Below, piece after piece: positions 12,831-21,619 of a stretch of DNA of 64,000 nucleotides (positions are counted from its first letter, which is position 1; every line of letters begins with the position of its first letter). The notes below the pieces were generated by a model that was not told the DNA's origin, made no database searches, and worked only from the letters and a program-made list of their open reading frames with translations. Both the position numbers and the translations under genes were made by a program. This stretch comes from a virus, in IMG/VR virus record IMGVR_UViG_3300027754_000045, positions 1 to 64,000 of that record; one strand, 5' to 3'.

Positions 12831-12914
12831 AACTATGATCGGGCAAAGATAGTGCCAGTGCGAACTGCGCTATTCATGCTGAAGGAGTTTCGTTACCTTT
12901 CGACCATCGTAGTT
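12831..12914 (+). ncRNA. Predicted structured RNA B: three-way junction with GNRA tetraloop
   Basis: Outer stem 12831-12839 with 12906-12914 (9 bp, one U·G). Hairpin 1 pairs 12849-12855 with 12867-12873 and, past a bulged C, 12857-12859 with 12864-12866, capped by a GCGA tetraloop. Hairpin 2 pairs 12881-12885 with 12896-12900. A strong terminator begins 2 nt after the outer stem, so this could be the 3' end of the mRNA or a separate small RNA. No match to a known family was recognised. Confidence 0.6.
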
Positions 12915-12915
12915 C

Positions 12916-12941
12916 AAAAAGAGGCAGCAATGCCTCTTTTT
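12916..12941 (+). terminator. Rho-independent terminator
   Basis: A perfect 11-bp stem (12916-12926 with 12931-12941) capped by GCAA. The 3' arm ends in five T. Confidence 0.88.
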
Positions 12942-13076
12942 GATTCTAGACACCTTTTACACGAATGAACCCCTCCCAAATCACTATCAACATCTAGGAA
13001 CGCTCCAGAATCGATTCTAGAGCCTTACAGGGCATGCTGGCCCCTAACACTAACAAGAAGAAAGCGACTTTATATT
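12942..13076. other. Intergenic stretch with palindrome
   Basis: No gene seen. GATTCTAGA occurs at 12942-12950 and 13013-13021. The second copy overlaps a perfect 12-bp palindrome AGAATCGATTCT at 13007-13018, a possible protein-binding site. A short GGGC/GCCC hairpin follows near 13030. Confidence 0.4.
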
Positions 13077-13397
13077 ATGCGTATATACCTTAAATTTAAA
13101 CGATGGCTCGGCAAGAAGATGATTGACAAGGGATTTGACATTCTGCTCAGTATGGACGAGAAGGATTGGAACCCCAAAACCAACAAATACAGCGGTTCCA
13201 TCAAGCAGGTTAAATATGCCATAGGCTTCTGGATGACCACCTTGGGCATCAAGGCTGAAACTAAAGCCTTGGACAAACTGAATTGGCCTGGCTTCGAGGA
13301 CGGCAAGTACTTTGACAAGAACTTCTATATCAAGAAGCCTATACGAAAGCCACGGCGAAAGCCTTCAGAAGACTCGGACAACGAACCCATGATATAA
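13077..13397 (+). CDS. Phage protein of unknown function (106 aa)
   Basis: It has a basic N-terminal helix, a central Trp-rich segment and a strongly basic, Pro-rich C-terminus (KKPIRKPRRKP). The G+C content is higher than that of neighbours, like the first two kilobases. No clear ribosome site. No family recognised. Confidence 0.6.
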   Translation: MRIYLKFKRWLGKKMIDKGFDILLSMDEKDWNPKTNKYSGSIKQVKYAIGFWMTTLGIKAETKALDKLNWPGFEDGKYFDKNFYIKKPIRKPRRKPSEDSDNEPMI

Positions 13398-13400
13398 TAA

Positions 13401-13432
13401 CAAAGCTCCCACCGTCACAGGTGGGAGCTTTG
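13401..13432. terminator. Probable bidirectional terminator
   Basis: A perfect 13-bp stem (13401-13413 with 13420-13432), loop GTCACA, directly after the gene at 13077. The T tract outside the stem is poor in the plus direction. It also lies downstream of the small minus-strand ORF at 13462-13596. Confidence 0.7.
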
Positions 13433-13705
13433 CTTTGAAAAAACTTTAAATTCGTTTTCTTTTACTTAACCTTCTTAACTCGTTTGACTGGGGGTTTAGG
13501 GGAATAGAAATTCTTTATTTTTGTTACAATCTTATTGATCTTGGATTTAACTTGGGTAAGAATTCGTTTAATGTGTGTTTTAAGCTTTGTTATCATACTG
13601 TATTTAGTAAACTTGTATTTTCTATAGATACTGGTGTATCCGATTGATTAAGGGTTAATCTGTTCAATATTTGAGTATATTAGTTAATAATAGGGGAAAC
13701 TTTCC
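13433..13705. other. Gene-poor stretch before the DUF5856-like gene
   Basis: The only coding signal is a 44-codon minus-strand reading frame (see next entry). The rest (about 13600-13690) is AT-rich with no clear promoter. An AGGGG lies before the ATG at 13706. Confidence 0.4.
13462..13596 (-). CDS. Possible tiny basic peptide (44 aa)
   Basis: Starts at ATG 13596 and reads MITKLKTHIKRILTQVKSK..., with about 15 Lys/Arg in 44 residues. Regular spacing of Ile/Val/Leu suggests an amphipathic helix, followed by a PKPP turn and a VKRVKKVK end. It would be convergent with the gene at 13077 and share its terminator. No ribosome site seen, so coding status is uncertain. Confidence 0.35.
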   Translation of the reverse strand: MITKLKTHIKRILTQVKSKINKIVTKIKNFYSPKPPVKRVKKVK

Positions 13706-14062
13706 ATGATCGACAAACTTCTTGGACTTCAAAATCAACTTCGTGTGTACCACTGGCAGACAAAGAGCTATTCCGAGCATAAAGCTTTAGGAAAGGCTTA
13801 TGATGCTCTGGACGGATCCATTGACAGCTTTGTAGAGAACTGGATTGGCGTACACGGCACAGTTTCAGTAGAAGGCGGTATTCGCATGACCCTACTAGAC
13901 TATGCTTCCAATGGTGTCACTAACCTTCTAGATCAAGCAACAGAGTTCTTTACCACTGGTGAACTGGGCTCTGCCTTGAACGGTAATACTGATCTTGCCA
14001 ATATTCGAGACGATATGCTTGGTACCATTAATCATACCAAGTACCTTCTAAGCCTCAAATAA
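13706..14062 (+). CDS. DUF5856-like helical-bundle protein (118 aa)
   Basis: Residues 5-50 carry LGLQNQLRVYHWQTKSYSEHKALGKAYDALDGSIDSFVE, a pattern I know from phage DUF5856 proteins, whose helices recall Dps/ferritin-like bundles (HWQT ... EHKAL ... DxxID). Whether it binds metal is unknown; the usual His, Glu and Asp are present. The rest is helical. It lies just before the giant structural gene and, like it, may be a virion component or an early protein. An AGGGG site precedes the ATG. Confidence 0.7.
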   Translation: MIDKLLGLQNQLRVYHWQTKSYSEHKALGKAYDALDGSIDSFVENWIGVHGTVSVEGGIRMTLLDYASNGVTNLLDQATEFFTTGELGSALNGNTDLANIRDDMLGTINHTKYLLSLK

Positions 14063-14118
14063 CGCATATACATATTATTAATGAGTGATCCAATATTCGT
14101 TATTGAAAGGTTTATACT

Positions 14119-17100
14119 ATGGGCGTAATGTCTATTCCATGTTGTGATATCTCTGCCACAATTCCTCCTGTTATTGTTCCAAAGACTGGACCTGTATTGG
14201 TTCGTGCTGGCTGGTATCATTTTTTAGTAATGTCTAAAGGAGGAGAAGTTACAACCTTTATAGGTTCTCCGCCATTAGTTTATAAAACTGGAGTTACTGG
14301 TGATTATTGGCAAACTCGCTGGGGAGACACTCCAGCAGATCCAGATCCCACGACTCCTATAGATCCTACAAAAGAAGCTGATAGAACAATATGGCCACCA
14401 CAAGGATCAGAATATATAAAAGGAAATTGGTGGCAAAAGTTTGGTGGTGGAATAAAAAAATACCACCCATGGAGCTACGCAGATTGTTCTTATCATTTAG
14501 GAATCACTGGTTGGGATTCTGGGTGCATAGCAAGAAGCACAAACATTACTGATGGAAAAATAGGAGAACACGGAACGCTAATAGTAAATGCTACTTTAGA
14601 ACCGACAAATGATGGTCCTGGTTATGATTTTGTTGGAATTGCTACTGGACTCGAAGGTTCAGATGATCCTCCAAAATGTACGGAAAAATGTTATTATGAA
14701 GTTTTTAAATGGTATGAGTATCCAGGAAGTGATAATAACAAATATATACGAGAATTTTATCCTGAAATAATAACAGACTATATTAATCTTGATGGATCGT
14801 ATGATGGATTAGGTGTAACGCTATACGAAGCAACGCAATGCTCTAAAGGACTTCCAAAGTATGTCACTCCTTATTCTGCAGCTCAAATAGCTCCTGTTGG
14901 TCATCCACTAGAAACACCAACAAATATTCCTGGTCCAGTTGTTGATATTGTTTGTGGAGCATATCATAATATAATTAAATTGTTTGATAATTCTATAATG
15001 GCTTGGGGTTTAAATAGTATGGGTCAGTCTAATGTCCCAGAATCTTTATTGCCAGATAGTTTAAGACCAATTACTGTTCCGCCACATCCAAAAAAATCTA
15101 AAATATGTAGTCTTCATGCTGGATATTCTACTAGTGCTGTTTTGTTTAATGACGGAACTGTTTTGTGTTGGGGAGATCCAGAAGTTTCTGCAGCTGTTAA
15201 TCAATGGAAACATATAAGAACATCTGTGATAAAACTATTTCCAACCGATGGTCAACAAAAAAGTTGCATAGGAGCTGGATCTGAAGGATATCCTGAATGT
15301 CTGCCTGGAGAAGACTGTACTGCAGCAGAAAATTGGGTTGTGCAGGACAAGATAAAAAATGGTTCTTATAACGCACAAAATGATTGGAATGGTGAATGGC
15401 ACGGCGGAGCAGCTCCAGCATATCCGCATTTTGATCTTGGAGTTGAAACTGAATATGTCTATCCAGTAAATTGGGGTCACGTAGCAGATTTTTCAAGCGG
15501 AAGTGTTGATAAACCTGCTGGTTATGTGATTCCAGGTGACACCGACGAAGAGGGTGTTGATGTTCCGCAATATTCTTACAGGTATGCAAAAAAATGGGCA
15601 AGTCTAGGTGGTAACCAAAGCTTATGCTCGCAAAAAAATAAAATTGTAAAAGATTATGCTGTTGGTATGTTGAGAACTGGGCAAATAGTAACAACAAGAA
15701 AAACTAATGCACCAGAAAGCGGCAAAAATCTTTTGTATTCTAGAGATTGTAATATGGATGCACATACATCAAGATCTGATGGTGTGATAACTGTTACAAA
15801 TAAAGGACCAGCAATAAATTTCAGAGCAAGGATCGGTAGTGACAATCAAACGTGCTCAGACGCTAATAACAATTGTTTTGGTGATAATGAAGTGTTTAAT
15901 TGTAGTACTTTGAGTACACCTAATGGTCCATATAAGGAATGTCTTCCAACAACAACAATTTGTGAAGCTTATAAAAGATGGGAACTTGGAGATAATGGGG
16001 GATGTGAAGATAATGGACCAAGTGCCCAAAACAGACCAGAAGGAATTGGTTGTTTTTGTTCTGCAGATGACGAAGATGGTTATGATCCAAACTGGGCTGG
16101 TGCTGATCTGATTTATAAATCTGCTGGTCATGTTCGTAAAAATTATCCTGGATGGAATTCTGCAGAATCTACATTTGGCTGGTCCAGTTTACCTGTAATA
16201 CAGTCTAGATTTATTCCGACTCCTGGATTTTATGAATCAATTCGTGCTGGGTGTAGAGGTATAGGAGCGGTTACTACTACAATATGTCAAAATTACTTTC
16301 CAGCGAATTTGAAATGTGGATCTGAATGTCCTTCTTCGGATGGTATAGGTGGCAACATAATAGCAGATCCAGGAAAAAGAGGAGCAGGAATTCTTGAAGG
16401 AACTCCTGGTTATTTTACATACCCTACACACATGAATAGTCAAGGATGTGTGGCTGGTACGAATACAGTTTCTTGGTTATCACCTCCTCCTTTATTCCCA
16501 GAAAATTTATTTAATAATCTTCCTTTTTATGGAGTTGATGGGACGAGAACGAATTTTCAAAATCAAGATACATTGAATAATCAATTTCCGCAAAGTAATG
16601 GAGAAGGACCAAACAAAACAGTTAGAATTGGTACTAGAAATTTAACAAGCGGAGTATTTGATAATGGGAGAAGAAATGGAAATGTTTGTAGAGGTTGCGA
16701 TCATGTTGGGTCTCATCGAGAACACAAATATAACATACATCGTGTAACTCATGGAGTAATATTTAATATTAATGAGAAAGATCCAGATGGTGCTATAAAC
16801 CCCTTTACTGGTGGTTCTAAGTGCGGAGTTTGCGAAACCGAGACCGATCCAGGTACTCGGGAACTGGGTGGGTGTAATAATTTCAGACCAATAATATTAC
16901 CACAATACTCTATGAGACCATCAAAATCTTGGGGTCCATTTAATATAGAAAAACATATAGGAATGCTTCCTACTCCTCCTGTTTTGGAGTTGGGTATTTG
17001 GAGATATGGCAATCAATTGCAATTGTGGAGTACATTTAATAGTGGTAGATCTATAAACGAGAATGTGTTTAATTTTGGTTATGTGACGGAGGGATTGGTT

Positions 17101-20100
17101 AGTTTCAAAGAAGGATTTGATGAATCTCCTGGAACTGTAAACAGTTTTAAAAATACTATACCAACATCTACAATACCATGGATGTATATTTTAGCTCAAA
17201 AAGGAGACCAACAACCAACTCAAAAACAATGGCAGGGAGGACGATTAGCATTCGAAATCACTGAAATGTGTGATCAGCGTAATTGTTGGGCTGATGACGA
17301 ATTAAATGGTTTGGGAACAGCACTTGGTGGCGACGGAATGGGTTGTGCTATGTCGGGAGCATATAATATTTACGAACCTCATAGTTCAATGAAGGCGTTT
17401 TGTGCAGGGGAATTTAAGCACAGTTGTGCTGATCCTATTAAAACTTATAATCCAAACAAAAAACAAGAACTGTTAAATTCAAGAGGATTTACTCTATACT
17501 CTCCACCAGAACCTGTCTATCAAAAATCTCCAGAAATTTCTAGTATATCTAAAGATAAATCAAAAATTGCTATTTTAAGTAGAGCAGAGAACGGTATTAT
17601 AAACCTTTTTGTTTGGGATATTACATCCAAAGCAAATAAAAAATTAATAAAATTTAACGCAATTGAATCGGTTATGGTTATTATCAAAACACCATACAAA
17701 ATGAAATGGTTAGAAGATAATACATTATTAGTTATGTTTAATACCCCAGGAGATAGATTGTTTAAGTTGTCTGCTATTATTATTAGCAACTTTATGGGAT
17801 CAAACTATAAAATTAAACCAGTAAAATTTACCAGAGAATACAAAGACAGAAAGGATAATAATGGTAATCCAATATCAAATTTTGTATATACTGATTACAT
17901 AACATGCTTTATAGAAAATGGTAATACTACACACCAAACAATAAACAGTAATGATATAAACTCAAAAGATGGAACAATATGTACTTTATATGACACAACA
18001 ACTGTGGATCAAGGGACTGGTTTCATGAGAGATTATAATAAACAACATGTTAATATTTGGAAAAATAATACTTCTGTCCCAATAAATGGTAATCAAAACA
18101 GAGATAACTATGTGTATTATAAATTATGCGGTGTTAATACAGTTAACGAAATGCTGGATGTTGTTCGTCACACAACATTTTTTTCAAGAACATTGGGTAA
18201 TCCTGATGGTGTTACTTTATCACCAGCTAGAGGTAAAAATTTAAACGACGGTGAAGGTAAAGATATTCATGCTGCTGTTACTAATGATCGCATTCCTGTT
18301 GATACTTTATTCTTAAACGAAAATATCTACATGAGAGCTGGTGGTTATGCACAAACAATTCACTTTAATTCTCTTGGTGATTTAATGTTGTCTAGTAATA
18401 CTTTTAAATCCGTTGTTTGTTGGGGATTGAAAGGAATAACATCAGAGACAAAACAAGACGGAGAATCGGAGTTTTCTAGGGGAGAGTTAAATCCAAATAG
18501 TAGTAAATTACTTCTTGATACGGATATTGATGATACGAATTACACACAAACATTCAATAACCAGCAAGTCGCTATAGAACAAGATATAGAATCAGGTAGC
18601 GAAGAGGGAGCAGTTTTCAATTTTAATTATAATCTTTCCGAGCATTTAGGTGGTGTGGACGCAGAACACGTAAAATCAAACACAACTGGTAATAAAATTG
18701 CAATTTTTGGATGGGATAATACAAATATTAGTGCTTCATTACAAAATTCTGAAAAAGGACGCAAAGTTATTCAAATTAATAAATTAATTTGGGGAACTAC
18801 GTTAGAAGCATATGATAGAGGGGCAAAAATAAGACCAAATCCTGCAACTCCTCCAACAATTAAAGACATTATTCCTGCACCAACAACAATAGAAAAACAA
18901 ATAGACATCTACGAAGACGGATTTACTGTAAACCGAGATCACACTGGGGATAGTGATTTTCGATATAGAGCTGTTAACATGATGACAGATAGAGACACAC
19001 AATCATTCAGCAAATATCTATCAATAGACGATACATTAAATTTTGCTATAGTAATAGATATTTTAAATGATAGGGGCGGTGACAACAATCAAACTGCTAG
19101 GTGTTCGTTTATTCACATAGACGTTTTAGCAAACAAAATAAATAGATTTTTTAATGTATTTCCAGAAACTACTCAAAATTCGTATTCTGGTGTAGAATTA
19201 ATTAAATCTGATATGGCGGTTATTTTATCTTTAAGTGTGCGCCCTTACAAAAAACCAATATTTAATATAACAACAGATATAGAAATTCCAAATGTTTATG
19301 TTTTTGACGGAAAATCTCTTCCTAGTATATACAAACTTTGGCCATTAAGAAACAGACGAATATGTGGTTGGAGACAGGGATTGGGATCACCTCCTCCACT
19401 TGGATGGACTGGTGGTGGTAATTTTGAGTGTTGTGGTGCTAGAGACAATAGCTGTGGTCCAAAAATAATAACGCCAGACAAAAACCCAGGAGACTTAGGA
19501 TGGGTAAAACCAACAGAATGTAACAAACAAGTTCAGTCTAAAGGACTTAATGATGTTTTGTGTCCTGATTGTGAGCAAGATAATACCGACGAATATAGTC
19601 GATGGGCATTCTTAAATTATACTATATCATATGCCACTGGTAGGAGTTGGTCTGTTCATCTAAGAGCAAAACCATGGGATCGTAAAAGAGATAAGGGATC
19701 CTTTTTTCTTAAAGTGAATAATTGCGAAGAAACTTCTGCTTATAACAGCAATGAATTTTTTGACGATGGCGGAATAACTATTCAGAAATCACCAAATCAT
19801 ATTTCTGGTAATTATGACAACGTTAAGATATGGGTTGTTGGTGATTTAACGGATCCTTGCCCTCCGTGGCCACTAAAAACGTGGAATAGCGAATTTGATA
19901 TCGATATAGACAAACCACGAGCATCAACTACAGTTGGTTATACTGTGCAGGGTGGTAAAAATCATACAGGAAACCAAGCACTTAATGGTATTTCTGGTAC
20001 ATTCAATATTAAATATTGTCCACTATATCCTTCTTGGGTTCCGACACCTAATTCTGGTGGTCCCCACAACACCAAGCCAAGACAATCATATAAAGGATCT

Positions 20101-20751
20101 TGGGGTGTTGGCGGAGATTGGAAACAAGCATTATACGGTATTAAAGAGGGAAAATTAAACGGAAAGAATGTTTCTGAATGTGGTTTAAATATTCAAAGTA
20201 TATCAGATATAGAAAGTATAAATTCTAGTATTGGTAGAACTGATGCTGCGTATCAAGATACTAGTTGTGGCATTTGTGAAAAATCTTGGACTAGTCCTCT
20301 ACCTCCAGAATCAGATATTGTTGGCAAGGTATTTTTCAAACAAGGATTTGAAAGTCCTTGGAGTGTTGATGGCGTTGGTTCCGTTGCTGCAACACACGGA
20401 ACACAATATAAACAAGACGACACTATAACTATTGATGCACTACCAATCTGTAATAATTTAAAATTGGGGTCTTGTTGGAGACCAGATGCAACAGAAACTA
20501 GTGGATGGACTTGTTCTTACGGTTCTATAAATGCATGTAGTCATTGTCCAGATTCTACAAATCCAAATGATGCTGGTTATTTTAGAGAAAATGAGCTTTG
20601 TGCAAATAGTCAACAACCACAAGAGACTGAATTATTTGACGAAGAAGGAGAACCTATAAAAAGAGGTTGTGATGTTTATAATAGATGGTGCTGTGAGTGT
20701 CCACCCGACCAACCAGGTTGTGGTTGCGGTAATGACCAGCCAGAAGAATAA
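14119..20751 (+). CDS. Giant virion protein with RCC1-like motifs (2210 aa)
   Basis: The largest gene in the window. The N-terminal sixth has RCC1-like repeats: AGWYHFLVMSKGGEV at about 33, CGAYHNIIKLFDNSIMAWG at about 278 and HAGYSTSAVLFNDGTVLCWG at about 333, each a strand pair ending in W/F-G as in seven-bladed RCC1 propellers. The centre (about 1130-1750) is beta-rich with repeated hydrophobic strands. The C-terminus (about 2080-2205) is rich in Cys, ending in CCECPPDQPGCGCG. No signal peptide or membrane segment. Size, low charge and Asn/Gly/Thr richness fit a long fibre or adhesin; a decoration role is also possible. An AAAGG site precedes the ATG. Two structural-looking genes face it on the other strand. 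Confidence 0.7.
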   Translation: MGVMSIPCCDISATIPPVIVPKTGPVLVRAGWYHFLVMSKGGEVTTFIGSPPLVYKTGVTGDYWQTRWGDTPADPDPTTPIDPTKEADRTIWPPQGSEYIKGNWWQKFGGGIKKYHPWSYADCSYHLGITGWDSGCIARSTNITDGKIGEHGTLIVNATLEPTNDGPGYDFVGIATGLEGSDDPPKCTEKCYYEVFKWYEYPGSDNNKYIREFYPEIITDYINLDGSYDGLGVTLYEATQCSKGLPKYVTPYSAAQIAPVGHPLETPTNIPGPVVDIVCGAYHNIIKLFDNSIMAWGLNSMGQSNVPESLLPDSLRPITVPPHPKKSKICSLHAGYSTSAVLFNDGTVLCWGDPEVSAAVNQWKHIRTSVIKLFPTDGQQKSCIGAGSEGYPECLPGEDCTAAENWVVQDKIKNGSYNAQNDWNGEWHGGAAPAYPHFDLGVETEYVYPVNWGHVADFSSGSVDKPAGYVIPGDTDEEGVDVPQYSYRYAKKWASLGGNQSLCSQKNKIVKDYAVGMLRTGQIVTTRKTNAPESGKNLLYSRDCNMDAHTSRSDGVITVTNKGPAINFRARIGSDNQTCSDANNNCFGDNEVFNCSTLSTPNGPYKECLPTTTICEAYKRWELGDNGGCEDNGPSAQNRPEGIGCFCSADDEDGYDPNWAGADLIYKSAGHVRKNYPGWNSAESTFGWSSLPVIQSRFIPTPGFYESIRAGCRGIGAVTTTICQNYFPANLKCGSECPSSDGIGGNIIADPGKRGAGILEGTPGYFTYPTHMNSQGCVAGTNTVSWLSPPPLFPENLFNNLPFYGVDGTRTNFQNQDTLNNQFPQSNGEGPNKTVRIGTRNLTSGVFDNGRRNGNVCRGCDHVGSHREHKYNIHRVTHGVIFNINEKDPDGAINPFTGGSKCGVCETETDPGTRELGGCNNFRPIILPQYSMRPSKSWGPFNIEKHIGMLPTPPVLELGIWRYGNQLQLWSTFNSGRSINENVFNFGYVTEGLVSFKEGFDESPGTVNSFKNTIPTSTIPWMYILAQKGDQQPTQKQWQGGRLAFEITEMCDQRNCWADDELNGLGTALGGDGMGCAMSGAYNIYEPHSSMKAFCAGEFKHSCADPIKTYNPNKKQELLNSRGFTLYSPPEPVYQKSPEISSISKDKSKIAILSRAENGIINLFVWDITSKANKKLIKFNAIESVMVIIKTPYKMKWLEDNTLLVMFNTPGDRLFKLSAIIISNFMGSNYKIKPVKFTREYKDRKDNNGNPISNFVYTDYITCFIENGNTTHQTINSNDINSKDGTICTLYDTTTVDQGTGFMRDYNKQHVNIWKNNTSVPINGNQNRDNYVYYKLCGVNTVNEMLDVVRHTTFFSRTLGNPDGVTLSPARGKNLNDGEGKDIHAAVTNDRIPVDTLFLNENIYMRAGGYAQTIHFNSLGDLMLSSNTFKSVVCWGLKGITSETKQDGESEFSRGELNPNSSKLLLDTDIDDTNYTQTFNNQQVAIEQDIESGSEEGAVFNFNYNLSEHLGGVDAEHVKSNTTGNKIAIFGWDNTNISASLQNSEKGRKVIQINKLIWGTTLEAYDRGAKIRPNPATPPTIKDIIPAPTTIEKQIDIYEDGFTVNRDHTGDSDFRYRAVNMMTDRDTQSFSKYLSIDDTLNFAIVIDILNDRGGDNNQTARCSFIHIDVLANKINRFFNVFPETTQNSYSGVELIKSDMAVILSLSVRPYKKPIFNITTDIEIPNVYVFDGKSLPSIYKLWPLRNRRICGWRQGLGSPPPLGWTGGGNFECCGARDNSCGPKIITPDKNPGDLGWVKPTECNKQVQSKGLNDVLCPDCEQDNTDEYSRWAFLNYTISYATGRSWSVHLRAKPWDRKRDKGSFFLKVNNCEETSAYNSNEFFDDGGITIQKSPNHISGNYDNVKIWVVGDLTDPCPPWPLKTWNSEFDIDIDKPRASTTVGYTVQGGKNHTGNQALNGISGTFNIKYCPLYPSWVPTPNSGGPHNTKPRQSYKGSWGVGGDWKQALYGIKEGKLNGKNVSECGLNIQSISDIESINSSIGRTDAAYQDTSCGICEKSWTSPLPPESDIVGKVFFKQGFESPWSVDGVGSVAATHGTQYKQDDTITIDALPICNNLKLGSCWRPDATETSGWTCSYGSINACSHCPDSTNPNDAGYFRENELCANSQQPQETELFDEEGEPIKRGCDVYNRWCCECPPDQPGCGCGNDQPEE

Positions 20752-20760
20752 TAAATGTTT

Positions 20761-21618
20761 TTATATAAAGTAGTTTCCACCACGAAATTCGCACTGATAT
20801 TTGGTGCTATATTTTATAGTTGTTCCTAATTTTAAACAGGATCCTTTGGGGATTTCGTTAATGTTTAATGGTACTGTTGTTTCTGCTAATTGTGTTTGAT
20901 ATAAATTAACTATTGTTGGTTGCCCAATCAATTTCTCTACAACTGTTTTTTGTTTTAATAGTATTACTTCTTTTTTGTTTAACATTACGGTATCTATAAT
21001 TTGAAATTTGATATCTCTATTTTGTGATTTTGGGTTTTTAATCTCAATTAAGTCACCAGGATAGAATCCTAAATTTTTCAATACTTTATTTCCTACTGGA
21101 ATAAAAACTATTGCGTTTCTTTGAGAGGTCGTATCGTTGCTTAAAGATAAACCACTCGTGATTTGAGGAGTATTAATAAAAAAAGTATTCATATAAACAT
21201 CAACACTTGGATATTTTTCTTCTGTAGAAATTACTTTGCCGAACAAAAAATCGTTTTTAAATTCTACAAACTCTATATTAGATTCTAAATTTATTGTTGA
21301 TGAACTTACACTTTCGTCCAAATAATTACAATCTGTTAAAGAAATTCCTGTTCCTTGCTGCATATTAATAAAGAATGTTTTCAGATAAGTTTTATCGTCA
21401 TTATTAGCTTGACTATAATCTAATATTATTTTATCTGTATTATTTTCGTTATAGAATATAACGTTTGGTTTTGATGTTAATACTGAATTATTATTATATA
21501 ATTCATTTTCAAAATTAATAAATTCAACAAAGTAAAATATATCAGATCTTGTTATTATATAATTATCAAAATTAGATTGAACATCTGTTATTAGTTGTTT
21601 TGTATTTCGAATAGACAT
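20761..21618 (-). CDS. Probable virion structural protein (285 aa)
   Basis: Unknown family. Beta-rich, Asn/Ile/Thr-rich, without catalytic motifs. It begins 1 nt after the stop of the upstream minus-strand gene (TAATATG), so the two are co-transcribed. It converges on the giant gene with a 9-bp gap and no evident terminator. A tail or fibre accessory role is inferred from context. Confidence 0.6.
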   Translation of the reverse strand: MSIRNTKQLITDVQSNFDNYIITRSDIFYFVEFINFENELYNNNSVLTSKPNVIFYNENNTDKIILDYSQANNDDKTYLKTFFINMQQGTGISLTDCNYLDESVSSSTINLESNIEFVEFKNDFLFGKVISTEEKYPSVDVYMNTFFINTPQITSGLSLSNDTTSQRNAIVFIPVGNKVLKNLGFYPGDLIEIKNPKSQNRDIKFQIIDTVMLNKKEVILLKQKTVVEKLIGQPTIVNLYQTQLAETTVPLNINEIPKGSCLKLGTTIKYSTKYQCEFRGGNYFI

Positions 21619-21619
21619 A

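Noticed and set aside
12831-12914. Hammerhead ribozyme or tRNA
   Set aside because: CTGAAGG resembles but does not match the CUGAUGA core, no GAAA partner at the right place, and no T-loop or anticodon arm.
15197-15697. 166-codon minus-strand frame inside the giant gene
   Set aside because: His/Leu/Gln-rich mirror translation of an AT-rich plus-strand gene, without start signals.
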